Assembly (NCBI GenBank): GCA_002794785.1
Contig: NBBA01000007.1
Location: forward strand, 186,001 to 250,000
DNA length: 64,000 bases
Direction: 5' to 3'
Source: Coniferiporia sulphurascens
Taxonomy: Eukaryota > Basidiomycota > Agaricomycetes > Hymenochaetales > Hymenochaetaceae
Position 1 is the stretch's first letter, and every line of letters begins with the position of its first letter. The position numbers and the translations under genes are program-made. The notes beneath the pieces are model-generated. The model did not search any database. It saw only the letters and a program-made list of their open reading frames with translations, and was not told the origin of the DNA. Below, in pieces: positions 1-13,600 of this stretch.

Positions 1-3000
1 TGACCTTGTCTGACTCGGATCCTGTTATGTCTACGCTGTTCATTGGACGGCGATGTATTGGTCGGAACGAAATACCATTTGGTCTGGCTTTCGACCTATC
101 TGCAGCCCTTTTTATATCTCTCGGCACATTATGGAAACTCCTTACCTCCCTTGGTTTGTGCCATGAATTGTGCGTGTCGTGCCATAACCGCAGAAACTAA
201 CCGATAATACCACGATATTCGATGGACGAACTCAGGCTAGTCACAGTCTCTGCTCACCCAGCTACACTTTTCAATGTCGACACCTGGAACTCCTTCAAGT
301 CTATTCTTTTTAAGCATCCTTTATAGGCGCCACATGTCCTCCGAAGGATGTAATTACTACGTCAGTCACTTGGACTTCCGGGTATGTCTCTTCTCTCTAG
401 CCGATTCAGGAAGGCGAAGATCCTGCACGGCGCATCAGGGATTTGCTAAACTCCGTCATACTAGAACTTACTTAGCGGCATGACCTCTGGTGTCTTCAAG
501 AGGTTGAGCTTTCTCTGCTATGTGACGTCTATTCTCGAACTCTCCCAGTTGCATCAACGAGAGTTGAACCGGACAGCCCGCTTATCACATACATGTATGT
601 CGGACCCGCTGACCTTCTTCACCCAGCAGCCTCGGTCCCACTAGGCCGTTCCTTGTCGCCCATTGGTTTACGCTCATCCGCAGGCGCAAACATAGGTGCA
701 CCACGATGAAACCAACGAGCGCGTAACCCGTTAGATGCATGTTGCATAAAATACAAGACACCGCTTTTTATTAGTTTGGATGCAACTACCGACAGCAAAA
801 GGCTTAAAGTATGGCTTATCAGTTAATTACGCCCTACCACTCGCAATCATTCAACGCACCTATTGAGGTTGGTGCTATGTTTACCTATCTTCTACTTTGA
901 TACCCGATGCTTTCAGCAATTGGGGACTCGTCTTCATTAATGACCGGAACCCGTGGCCATATGTCCCCGTGGCACGTTTGGGTCCTCTACCACGGGTTCC
1001 CACTAGTCTTCAACGGATTTGGAACGATGGAGTATACCCGCACTTGATCGTCGAGTACACAGTACATCCTCCAATGGGCCCTAACGAGTGTGTCTCTTTG
1101 CGATGAAGCCCTCTTCGAAAATGATGTGCTTCCGCATAATTGAATGAACATGGACGGGATGAGCTTAAGATTAATGGATACCCACGTCTCTGCTGCTATT
1201 TTACTCTCGGTCTCGTCTACAAACTTCCACAGGATCGTAAACAGGCTACAATTAATTAAACGCCTCACGAGAAGGCATTCTATTAGGTCTGGATTCAGGG
1301 TGGCTTCTAGTTCGAGAAACTGGCATCCCTTGGGACCCGGACTATGACCAACTTGTGAAGGTTGATTTTCGCGTACGTCGTCTTGGATCATAGTGTGTAT
1401 CCTTCTCATCCAGCACGCGCTAGAAAAAAGGTCATGCTCATCTATCGTAACAGGTACCACTTGACCTAACTTTTGATCCCCGCGATCCTCCGCACTCCCT
1501 CCTCCCCCCCCTTCCATGTTATCCGACCCATCGTGAACGTCTTCAGATCCGGTTACCGCGCACGAGTAGTCGCTGAGGCAAGTTGCAGGCAAGCCTGGAT
1601 CGAATGACGTATGGGCGAAAGTCGTCATATTTGCTCATTGTTTTCTTGGGAAGAGGGAAGTCCTTCCTTTCGTGCATGCCCCGATAACGCTTCCTCTGTT
1701 TTCTATTCATAGCCCTGGTCCTGCCTCACTTGGGAGAGCACCGCTTGTAATTTCTTGGTATTTGACAAAAAAGCGCTGGTGTGTCCTGTATCTATGTGCC
1801 GTTCCTTGAGCCCAACTATTGCTCCACAGACTCTACACAACCAGGAGTGAAGAAGGAGGAGGAGGAGTCTCCTGCCTAAATGTGGCTTGTTAAATGCGAT
1901 GGATCGTCGGTATATACTTCTGGCCACGGTCCTGCTCAAAGACCAGATGCGCCCTCCCGTGTCTTGGGAGTTAGAGAGGAATCGATTGTGTCAATTGGGA
2001 ATTCAGGCGGTCTAGCCAAGCTTCGAATTAAATGGCAACTCTGCATGCCGCTTTCCCGCATTGCACTAACTTTGTGGCGTGCACGAATGCCCTACTAGTC
2101 GCCTGGTATTTATAACACTTAGAAATTATATAACATATTTGACACAACCCTGAGAGGAAGCGACGTTGCCTTGTATGAGATGACTAGCGAATTCATAAAC
2201 GGGCAACTTGTCAGAAGAAATGCCAAGGCTGCATTGCACGCACACAGAATCCCGTGCGAGCGAGTCGAGACGTTGGATTTGCAAAAGGGCCTAACCAATG
2301 CGGGTGCTTTGATAAATGGCTCACTAGCTCGTGCGTGCAATGTATTATCGGATGTCCGGGACGTGAGAAGCTGCTGTACACACGTATATATATTTGCCGA
2401 CGGTATAAGAGCGGTTACAGGCTTATGGCATTCGATCGCGCGTCGAAGGCGTGGCGTGTGCGTGTTTGTAAATCTAAACACGGTGCACCTATTTCTCTTC
2501 ATCTAAATCTCTCTGTACATAGTCCGACGGCTCCGACATGTAGTTCTTCAGATAATCAGCTAGGACTCGGATGTCGCACATCCCCGCATACGCTCGATGA
2601 ACCCGGGCATCTACTTGACCTATCAATCATGTTACACAATTATAAGGTCTGATTCACTAGATTCGAACTTACATTAGCCACAAACACTGCCTGCAATGGT
2701 CTTTTCTGTTGAGAGGCCGTGCATCTACCTACTGATTGACGGGAAAGACTTCGAGACGAAACGCGATCAACAAACCTTAGATTGCCAGATGCGGACTCCG
2801 CGGTATACAGACGTCGTCCATAGAAAAGATGAATACATTGAAATCTCGCGAGATATGCGTCGGATGGCGGACTCCACAACCGCCTGGAAGGTAAACATGA
2901 GCTCACGAGAATCACGCGAGCGAGAGCAATGAAGCGACAAGTGGAAATAAGTAAGGGCAGCCTCGCAGATACCCGAGTTCCTGAATATTTGAGAAGCCAT

Positions 3001-5477
3001 AAATGGAAAAGGCAGAAAATTAAGCACTGATCAGCGCCGATGATCTCGCTTGAGATGTGAACGGGCGCGACAAACGGAGAGATCCTGGGTCAGGGGGAAA
3101 AAGAGATGGAACCAGGCGGCGCTGATAAGCGGCGGACTCGGAAGCAGACTTGATCGGAGTCCGCGTGTTGGCCTTTGATGTTTTGGGCAGAGGGGAAAAT
3201 GTGGGCGCGGGAAAAGAAAAAAAGGGAGAGAAAGGAAAATAGGAGAACATTCAAGTCAAAACTCGAACGCAGCAAGACACGCCCGCAGCACGTGGTTCCG
3301 TAGGCTCGCACGGGCATGCTCTATACGCGTTTTTGAGGCTTAGGGGCCCGCGTTGAGAACGGAAAGAGTGCTACGAGACAGTGCATCGGCAATAACTTGT
3401 GGACGGCAGATAACTGCTGTATGAATGGTATTAGGTCTGGGGCATGTGATTGCATGGGGTGAGTAAGACTCGGGACTCTGCTTCGTCTTCACTACTGTTC
3501 AGTAGGGCTTCCCATCCTTCCATTGCTTCGACCCCTTTCTCACCTGCATCGACTGAAAGAGGGAAACACCAGAACGAGGGAAGTGCGAGGCAAATGAGTG
3601 GGCGTTGTGAGTGTTTGTCGCTGGCCGGCGGGCTGGAGAAGTCTGATATGGAGTTCTTGTCGATCGCACTGACTCACCGTCGCTCGCAAGACCCACTCCA
3701 CAAGAGAAACACCTGACGCCGATCTTAGCACATTTGATCGGCTCAAGCACCACCGGGAAGAAACAGCATCAGAGAGATAAGAACGTTCATTCAAGCAAAG
3801 AGAAATCAAAAGTAGTAGCCGGTCGATCCCAAAGCGCGCTGTTGTACCAGGTACGGCCAGCCCAGTCGTCCCATTTGGTATACTGTGGAGAGGATTTGAA
3901 TTGTGATCCTGGATCCGAGCGCAGCATGGGTCAGCTGAAAGTTTCATGATCGGTATTTATAGATAAATCAGGACTTGTCGCAGCGGCGAGTCTGGAAGCT
4001 GTTAAACTCAGAGCCCCTCGCGCTGAGTCGCACAGCATCGACAATACTTGCGCCCGCTTGTTGGTATATGGCGCAGTCGAGTATAAGTGAGGAATGACTT
4101 CGGAGAAGGCCGGGCACCAGTTGACCGGAGAGTTGAAAATGCGAAGTCGCGAGTAGACATGCGGTGCGCAGAGGCTGCGGGCTGCGTCGTCCACACTGTG
4201 GAGAAAGGAAGGTCACGTACACTCTGGGGTGATTGGGGCGCTCTCCAGCTGAGAAGGCCCAGAGCACCACAGCTAGTTCCGAACCGAGGCAGCTGAGCTA
4301 ACGCGAGCACTGGGTAGTGTGTATTGAATAGAGAGATAAGGAGTGAGGAGACTATCGGAGTGAGCATATGGTGGATGTCGTGCACGGGAGAAGGGTCGTT
4401 GAGGGTGGACGACGAGAGCTTGGGTCTGCAAGTCGAGGGATGGGGCGAGGCGGGTGACGGAGCCAAAGAAGTGAGTACGTATAAATCCGGATCGCGATAC
4501 AGACGAGAGCGGATACTAAGAGAAGCATGTATAGGCTGCAAGAGCCAAAAGCGGTCGACAGAGGTAATTAGGAAGTCCTCGACGTTCATTTACCCAGTGT
4601 GCGGCGTCGAATGTGGTGAGGCCTTACGTCGTAGGCCGTAGCTTCTGTATGATCTGGGTCAATTGAACCAAACATGAAGCTACTGCGTCACGAAGGCGGG
4701 CGTGCACAGAGTAGTAATTGGTTTATAAGACACGGATCCCAAATTGCATGGCGTCGGCGTCAATTGGTATATTTAAAGTTCTCCCACTAATATCAGAGAT
4801 TGGTGATGGTTCGGCGTCCATCTCGAGTCCATCGGAAAGGGCAACGTAAAGCTGTGCGAAACACTCGGGATGAGCTGGCGAAGAAAAGCCGCGAACGACA
4901 TAAGCGGCAGGGGAGGCGAGAATTAATCACGCCCAGGCGAAGCTTGGCCTGTTTCCGAAAGGCACCGGGAACGGGGAGCCCGGTAGAACAAATAGAAATT
5001 AGAGAGGAATGGATGCGGTTGCTGTATGGAGACAGTCAATACAAGAAGAGAGTGACAGGAGATCACGAGAAGCGGACGGGCTGATTGTACGTACTACTTT
5101 CGGAGGCAGACCCTGGTCACATCTCTGGCCCCTTGGGTCTGTGTTTATCGTCTTTCTCTTTTCTTTCTCTCTGCGCTGGCACTTGGGGACGCATATATAG
5201 AGGCCACCACACGCAGGAGCGGACACGGAGAGAGAACTGCGCGTGGGGATGACTCATCCCGAGGTTTTTCTGCGGCACGTGGGACGAATTCCAAATAAGG
5301 AGATCGCATCCAGAAAGAAAAAAAAGAAAAAAAAAAGTTGCGAGGGGCCTAACCCTTGCCCATATACAAAAGCAAAGGCGAGCTCCTCTCCGCTTGCCCT
5401 TTTCTCCCCTCCCATCTCCGTGCTGCATCCCCCGACGCCGCCGCCGCCGCACACAGCGACGACGCTCAGCCTCCGCG
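1..5477. other. Region without a supportable gene
   Basis: No open frame here longer than about 190 codons, and none carries a domain I recognise or joins convincingly across splice sites. The longest is a minus-strand frame at 4008-4589. It can be spliced with a GTACTC donor and a GACTTGCAG acceptor inside it, but the product resembles nothing I know. An A-rich tract lies at about 5312-5338 and a CCG run just before the RING gene start. This could be intergenic DNA, decayed repeats or lineage-specific genes; transcripts would be needed to decide. Confidence 0.5.
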
Positions 5478-7418
5478 ATGCTCACGCTCAACCCCGACTC
5501 CGTCTGCGATGTATGCGCAGAAGAGTACGGGCCCTTCAATCTGCCCAGGTGCATTCCGTGCGGTGAGTCGTACAAGTCCCTTTCTTCCGCACCCCCAACT
5601 CATCCTCTCCTCGCCCCAGGACACGTCCTTTGCGAGTCCTGCGCAACAACTATCGTCGAAAAGACCTCTCCACGCCTTCAGCCTGCGTGCCCCTTTTGCC
5701 GCGAGCACTTCACCACCGATACCATTCGAGTCATCCGCATTGATTTTTCCCAGTCATCGGGCGGAGGCGCCTCGGGCCCTTCTACCTCTTTTGCAGACCC
5801 TCTCCACCACTCGATTGACACGGCTCCGTCGGCTATCTTGGCCGACGACGAAACTGTTTTGTACAACGTCCGTTCACCACGTTCAGCCGTTACCTCCGCA
5901 CGCACGTCGCGAGACCCCTCTCGAGCGACTTCTCGTGAGCGCGGCATATTTGACACCATTGATGAGGACAGACAGCCTCTCTCGTTTGATTTGTCCCACC
6001 TGGATGTTGGGAAGCACAAAGAGCGTGCAGTCGAGCTGGAGAAGAAAGTCGCAAAGGTCGCGACAAAGAGATGCAGTGCGGAAGAAGTACAAGCCCTTCA
6101 GAAGGAGTTGGCGGATTGGGTGAGCGTGAACAAGACCATGTCTGGCGGCGACAATCAGGTGCGTCGTTAGCTATTTACACAGCTTTCTGTTTACTAAGGC
6201 AAAGTTTTCTAGCAACATACCGCTATCCAACTCTCTAACCTTCTCCTACGCGCCATCCTGATGAATCACGTTGCGCATTCTGAGGCGACTAAAGTAGCAA
6301 AGGGTGCAGAGACACAACTGCGCTCGCGGATTGCCGACGGTGAACTCATTCGCGAGAAACTCGATGATGACTTGCGCCGTCATAAAAACCTCCTCGCCGC
6401 CAAAACCCAGGAGATCAATAGCTTGAAGAATGAACTGAACAGATTACGCGGCGGCGCCGTTACGCCGACGCGTCGTCAAAGCATGTCCGCACCAACGAGC
6501 CCGGATGGATACTTCTCATTTTCCTCCGCGTCTACTTCCGTTTCTACACATTCGACGTCTAACCCCGCATCGGCAGCCTCCTCACCACCATCCTCAGGAC
6601 GTACTACGCCGACGGCTGGATTTCATCTTTCGTCTTTCCCTGGTAGCCCGAATGGGACTGGGATGTCAAGTGCAAGCGCAGCCGCCGCTGCACTTCAGCA
6701 TCCTGCTTCTCCATCTCCAGCTTCTCGCCACGCACGTACTTCGTCCCTTATCACTCGTACTTCTACTCCATCCCCAGCTGTGCATGCCGTTTCCTCTGCC
6801 TCATCCGCTCTGAGCCCGAATAGACGTTCGATGACCCCTGCGCCGATTCATCAACGTTCTGCTAGTGTTGCCCCGGGATCCACAGGCACATCTCGCCCCC
6901 CTACTACACAGCGTTCTATGACTCCAGGCATCCACGCCATGTCAGCCGCGTCTCGCTCGCATGCATCTCATTCAGTCGCGCCTTCTGTGCCTTTGAACCC
7001 AATCTCAAATGCAGGCCACCCAAACGGATCCTCCGTCGGCGTTAACACCAGCGCCGGCGGAGTGGTGCCCCCGGTTCCTCCCATCCCTGTTCCTGCGCAC
7101 CAGCTTTCACACTCAATGAACTCCTCATTCCGCGACCGTGAGGCCCGTGAGACCAACTCTGTATCGACGAGTCCTGGTCATCCTCGCCCGCCCGTTCCGC
7201 CGAAGCCGCGCACACTTTCACAGTCAACAGGCGCTCAGCTCTCGCCAACACGGCAAGCGAGTATCTCACGTGGGGTTGTGGACGATCGAGACGGATACAC
7301 GACAGAAAAGGAGGCCAAAGAGAAGGATAAGCGTGCGAAGCGTAGCATGCACGAGCGCTGGCTCCCAACGGCGCTGCTCAAGGACCGTGTGTCAAGACCT
7401 GCGACGAGTCTGAACTGA
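5478..7418 (+). CDS. RING-finger protein with coiled coil and Ser/Pro-rich tail (probable E3 ubiquitin ligase)
   Basis: Three exons: 5478-5562, 5620-6158 and 6213-7418, giving 609 residues with all phases consistent. The second intron carries a TACTAAG branch site. Residues about 10-65 form a C3HC4 RING: CDVC, then CIPCGHVLCESC across the first intron, then CPFC. RING domains of this type bind two zinc ions and recruit E2 enzymes, so an E3 ligase role is inferred. The middle (about residues 180-270) is charged and heptad-like, ending near the motif LKNELNRLRGG. The last 340 residues are low-complexity Ser/Thr/Pro/Ala with PPVPP-type stretches, probably disordered and possibly SH3-binding, ending in a basic segment. 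The start is the ATG at 5478; upstream in-frame codons are non-ATG. The same layout recurs in the gene at 10647, so the two may be tandem paralogues. Substrate and compartment are unknown. Confidence 0.85.
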
Positions 7419-10400
7419 GCGCGTTAATCCAGGTCCTGGGGAGCCTGCGTGCGCATGCGCTCATGGGCTCGACGGTGACAGTGAGCGATCAGATTCTGTT
7501 TTGAGAAGATATAAAAAAAGCGGATGCGCGCTGTCGCATGGAGTGACGATTTCTCTCGATGGCTATAATGATACGCCTTGCCAGGGCGACCTTCTCATTC
7601 CACGCGTAATTGTGTGCTAGCACCGCAACCCTTCTTCCCTCACCTTCGCATTCTACTCCCCATACCAGCTTCACGGAGCTTGGATAGACATTTTTTCTTC
7701 AGCAACCATCCGCCCGGGGACGCATTTCGTTTCTCATTGTCTGCTTGGTATCCACATTCCTATGGCACATTCTTCTTCTGCGTGGATCGTGGCTACAACG
7801 CGGTCCACTATCGACGTCCGACTTACTGGGATTCCAGTACGAATGAGGCACGGCTACGACCGACACCGACGGAAGTTCTGGATTATCTTATTCACCTTTC
7901 TGCACTGTCACTCTTCTACCTCTTCCTCTTCCCGCTTGGTCCCACACTGATGTACAATTTTCCCCAACCCTTCTTGACATCTTACCCTTCTCATTCCCGT
8001 TCCCCCGTTTTCGCTTTCAGACCAATGTAGCATTTGGCCTTTTTCCCTTTCTCTGTCCCTGTTCCGCGCCTTGTTGTTTGTATACCGACCTCTGGAGGAC
8101 TCGGTTCGTCTGCTTGTTACTTCTCTTTTTATCACTCTATTCGCTTTTTCCCCCCTGTTCCTTATTCGTTTCTTAACGCTTTTAAGCCCTGTCTTTACCG
8201 TAGAACTAACTTAATCGCGCTTTCGCATACCCCACCTACGAGTTCCTTTTCGTATTAATCTCTGCTCGCAACCTGCTTTCCACTCCCGCATTAACGCTGT
8301 TTATTCTTCCTTGCTTTCTCACTTTCCTCTTCATCCGTTTATTCTTCACTCGTCTTCCCCTACCCCCTAGTTTCATGGGCTTACTTCTGATGTATCATCT
8401 TAGCTCATCCCTCTGTTCCCTTTTCACCACTTCCTCACTCTTCTGTTTCCCCTCACCACCCCTAATCTTATTACCCCATGATCATGAGTTATCACGATCC
8501 CTTACGCTCCTTCCTCTTCTTTTTATCTTCACGATCTCGGAACGCTACATTCGATGCCTTTGACATGATTCCTGCTACGAACCCACTCACGCCTTGTTTC
8601 TGACCCCCTTCCTAAACCTCATGACCTTTGCGCAGTGCTCTTCGAGCCATTCCTCGTTGCTTGGTCATTTAATCACCCCTAAAACTTCTTAGTTATCATA
8701 GCTATCTAGAGGGCTTCAATGCCATGGCTAATAACTAATCCCTTCGACGTTGACAGTCACACTGAATCTTCTTGTTCTATTTGTCCCCCAAAGTTCGAGC
8801 CTTGCTTTTGGTTCAGACTGCTTTGTTTATGGACTTTTTCGTTTTCGAGTTCACTTGTGCGTATACATGCTGTCGTGCTTTAGGTTCCGCATAGTATGAT
8901 ACGGGTTGTTTGTCAGTCTAATGATAGAAGCTTTTTAATGACTGTCGGTTCGATGCCAGGCACTCAAACCGGGCTTGAATCGGAATGGAGTTGTTCTCCA
9001 GCAAGAGAAAGTCCGGCCACGCAATCGCCGGCGTGAATCTAAGCGTACAAGAGGAAGCAGTCTTCCAGCCGACGGGCCGCCGCCAGGTGGACGTTGTATA
9101 TTTGTACACTCGCCAGAGTGCCGTGACAATGCGCAGTCCTCGGACTCCCACCGCAAGAGCTAAGCGGAGAAACCGAAGGCGGTCCCACAGGAACGGTCAC
9201 ACGAGGCACAGCGCCGACGCTTCCCGCTCCCAGGACCTGTCGGCGCGGGTCGACGCGCTGGTCGCCGGTCGTCGTTACACGTGTCCGTCTTTGCCGAAGC
9301 GATCTGCCCGTTCCCTGGGACTGGACGGCTAACGGGGTTGCAACGGTTTACCGGCGTGGTGAAAACGTGCGATTGCGAGCTGCGGTGGTACTGTGGGTAA
9401 TTTTTTTTTGCAGACTAAGGTTGGTAACGACTGCGTCCGTGCGAGAGGTGGGCAAAGGGATTCGTCATACACGGGGATGGGCGCCCATTGCGGCACAGCT
9501 TGTGAGTCATTATATTTGCAACGAGGCTTTAAATGAGAGTGCGTGTCGGGGTCGGCTCGCTTCCTTTTTTCGAGCTTAGCGGATTCAGATCTCGATTTGG
9601 CAGATGTCGCCTTCCTTTGCTTGCTCTTTTTCTTCTCCCCCCTTCTTTTGGACGCCCGTGTATATGCGTTCAAGTCGTGGTGAAGAAGCAGAGCGAACGA
9701 TGTAAACATCAACATACACTATGCGGTATGTTCATCCGCTACAAACTCTGGCAAAAACGAGGCGGAAGCGCTGATGAAAGAGAAAGGAAGGCGAAAAGGT
9801 CTTCACCTCGATATGCCCGTGTTGATCGCTTCAGCCTTTCGAAGCTCAGTCGCTCGCGTCCCCATGTCGTATGAGTTCCCTGCACAGGACGTGATGAACT
9901 TCCGCAGTTTCCGATCGAGCGACGTTGAGAAGTAAAGGCGCTTCCGGGGGCGGAGAGCGGCAGGTAAAGAAGAGAACGTAGGATTTGAGCAGTCGACGTC
10001 AGCCGAGGCACACGACGCCACCTCGCCTACCGCCTCGCGACATGCGATCTAACATGATCTTTGCTGAACCGAGGACAAAATGTACGCGCCGCTGCCGGGC
10101 GGGCCAGATAAGAGCTCGCTAGGTTGTTTGTGTTTGCAATACCGCAGACACGCGTTTATCGCGTGTTCCTGATCTGGATCCCTGAGGTAGAAACGCCGGA
10201 GGACCGAGAGTTTTTTCCAAGCCAACAAACGCACGGCGGCCCAGAGGCCTTGCACGGGCAGCATAGGACTGTCCGTAAGGGGCTGCTCAAGGGGCGAGGG
10301 CATGATATGAAGCTCCTGCAAGCCTGTTGCGGAACAGTTTCATGACTCGCGACTGCATTATTACGATCAAAACCTTGATTTGTTCTCATCAATAGCCAGA

Positions 10401-10646
10401 ACAGATGGATTAAATCTAGGTGGCTGTAGATAGCAGCGATGGATGAGGATGGTCGATGCGAAGGGGACGAGGACGATCTTGGGGTCAGAGTAAAAGGACG
10501 CGTTTTTGTCACGTGCGGTTCACAGCACGCGAACACGAGGCGCGCACGCTGCAGGCAACAGTGCGGGGAGAGACGAGCTCGAGCTCACCGACGTCGACGT
10601 GGTTCAGCTTCGATGCCCAGGCGCTGAGTGCGGCAGCGGCCATTAG
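7419..10646. other. Intergenic region, pyrimidine-rich
   Basis: About 7560-8900 is strongly C/T-rich on the plus strand with short repeated TTCCTTTC-like blocks, fitting a long 3' untranslated region or a promoter. The rest, to 10646, has short frames on both strands (for example 8985-9332 plus and 9329-9715 minus) that show no recognisable domain and no convincing splice partners. I see no RNA gene. Confidence 0.45.
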
Positions 10647-13600
10647 ATGCTCATCGTCCAACCTACGTCCACATGCGACGTCTGCCTCGAGCGCTACGTC
10701 TGGGACGCAACCGAGCCCGACTCGAAGCCCCATGTCATCTCCTGCGGCCATGTTTTCTGCCAGCGGTGAGAGCAAACCCGCCGTTCTGCGCACATCTATG
10801 CATACTAAATAGCTTCCGAACTATAGATGCCTGCAGAACCTGAGGATCCCGCGAACCTGCCCACTGTGCCGCGCGGCATTCCACCTTGCGCGCGCGGTCC
10901 GTGTGCACATCGACCTCGCAAGCGACGAGCCCGCCCAAGTTGCGCTTACCCCTGAAGAACAAACCGCTCGCGATTTCGAGGAGCGTCTCGGGCAAGCGTC
11001 TGCGGACGACGCTGCAGGCAGCGCGTGCCGTGCCATCGTAGACGAGGCGCTGGGCTGGTTAGAGGGCGTCCCTGTTGATCAGGTAAGTGCTTGAGCTTGA
11101 AGGCGGATGGCGCAGTCCCCCCGGCGCGCGCGCGTTTGTATGTTGTGGTAATGGATGGCTTGAGTCTAGTCTGAAATCAGAAACGACTTGTTCAGCTCTT
11201 CTGAATTCTACTTCTGTCTGGCTTCTCAGCGCCAAATGGGGGCATCCATCCCTCGTCCATGCCCAGCAACCTAATATATATTTACACACACTTTTTTACT
11301 AACTCGCATCTTACCTCAGCACCAGACTCTACGCGCATCATTATCGCTGCTTGACCGTTACAAGGAGCTCTCCGAGAACCTCCAGTCTGCGCAAGATGCC
11401 GCCCAGCGCATGCGCGAAGAGCGGGACCACTACCGCCGCAATCTCCGCCGCTCTGAACGTGGCCGTGAGCAAGAAAAGATCCTCCAGCAGGGCCATGATG
11501 AGCAATGGGCCTCCAAGGTTTCTGAGATCGAACGCGAGTGTGAAAAGTGCGTATATGTTTTGAGCACTTCCTATATCTAACGTGCTAAAAACTCCCGTCT
11601 CCGCCCTTAGGAGGGTATGTGTTACTATTATTTTTTTGAACATCTGAGACCCAAGCTTGGCGATGCCTTCGGTCTGTGCTGGAGCGAATCGGGTTCGTAG
11701 CATGATATAGTGCGTTGCGATGCGCGAAAGACTGTTTCACGCGGTCATCTGCGGAGCAGTACTGTGCTGGAAATGCAATTGTTCTTGTCTACGAGCGTTG
11801 TCACTCGGACACAATTCATATACCGAGCGCCTGCTTTCTTGTGTCTTTTTTTACGCCACGACCTTGTGCTACGAACGCGGGCCGTTCCAAAACGGGCACA
11901 AGACAGGGCGGAGGCTGTGGTCATTTTTATGCTTAATACAGTCAGATATCTGATTAAATAAATCTCCCATCACAGATCGCTGAAGCGGAGACGCATCGTC
12001 AGAACCTTGAGGACGAACTCGAGCGTTGCAAGCGCACTCTCGCTGCTCAACTCGATGCCCAAGCAGAGGCAGAGGCGATTGTGCAAGCGGAAGCGGAGGC
12101 TCAGGCTCGTCGTGCTCAAGCGCAGTCTGTCTCCCGACCTCCTTCCGCCGAAGCTCAAGTACAAGCCCAAGCTCAGTTCCCGTCTAATACTCAAGCGAGC
12201 GCAAATCATCAGGCACAGACAGCCGGAGTCGTCTTCCCGCGCGCCTCCCGCTCCCCCGAGCCCTACCTTTCGTACTTCACAGAGCCGGAGCCCTACGAGT
12301 TCGCGCACAATCCACTCCCGCGCCCGCCGGAGCCCGTGCCCCTTGCGCGACTGCCTGCGTTCGCACGCCCGCGCCCGGGGAGTCGTGCTTATGAGGCCGC
12401 GCGTGTGCTCGCGCGGACAGGGCGCTTGAGAGGGAAGGAAAGAGATAAAGACAAAGATAAGGAGAAGAGGAAGGAGAAGGAAACGGGGAGAGACAGTGGA
12501 AGGGAGTCCGGCCGAGAAAGGGATGGGATGCGCGAGAGGAAAAGAGAAAGCGCGCTCTCGGGGACGGAGCGTGAGCGGGATCGGCAGCTTAGACGGGAGA
12601 AGCACCGCGAGCGTGAGCGCGGAACGGATACGTCTGCGACTGAGACGCAGGAGCGCTCTGCAGAGGGTGGAGGGCGACGCCGGTCGCGGCATTCGCTCGC
12701 GACATCAACTGTTCCGGTCCCTGTCTCCACTCGCGTCATTTCGGCTGCACCCACAATTGTCGGGCAGTCATCGTCTGGAGACAGGACTATAAGACCCGAG
12801 GGGGACTTGAGCGCCAACGACAGTGTGGCTGTCAATGGCAATGCAGAGGGACGTGCACGTGCAGTCGTAGGCGGTTGGGGCCTCGAGCGCTCATGGCGTG
12901 CGTCACTTGGGTCCTCTACTGGCTCTGTTAGCGACTTGCGTGCTGAGTTGGGTAGGGCTGGTTCGGGAGAGACGAGAGCGGGCTCGAGTCACACGCGTGC
13001 AGTGAAAGTCGAGAAGGGGAAAGAGCGCGAACGCAACTCGGAACGCGAACAGAAACAAGACAGGGTCGGGGACAGGCTGAGTGATAGGGAAAGGGAGAGG
13101 CCTCGGGACCGAAACGGGGATATAGAGAGGGATGAAGCCACCGACGCAGATGACCAGGGATACGTTTTTGTGCGCCTCTTACCTGACGAACAACAAAGGC
13201 ACGAGAAGGACAAGGATCAAATTCGCCATATCGAAACTGAAAGATACACCCAAGCTGAAAGACGTAGATCTATTGCCCACCCTACTTCGACCTACTCTAC
13301 ATCTTCAGCACTCTCTGCATATGCTGACGCTTCCCGTCAATCGGAGAAAACGAGGGAGCGCCGTACGACGCTAAGTGCGATCCCACAAGGCGCCACCCTC
13401 AGGCCTCCTATCGGCGAACCCAGCGCGCTTGGGTTGACTCTTGTTCCCAGTCCCTCCGGCAGCGGCTACGAGCACGCGTACCGAGCCGCCTATCCCCCAC
13501 AGTCATCCATCCAGATCGGGAGCGCGACCGGAAGTGCAAGTGGGAGGGAATCCGTGAGGCAGACCCCGTCTTACCCGTACCCGGCCTCCAGTGTTAACCC

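Noticed and set aside
7578..8563. Pro/Ser/Phe-rich plus-strand frames
   Set aside because: Products of pyrimidine-rich DNA; no domain, no splice support, and several frames are equally open.
12389..12841. Long minus-strand frames inside the second RING gene
   Set aside because: They mirror low-complexity codons of the plus-strand gene and show no independent domain.
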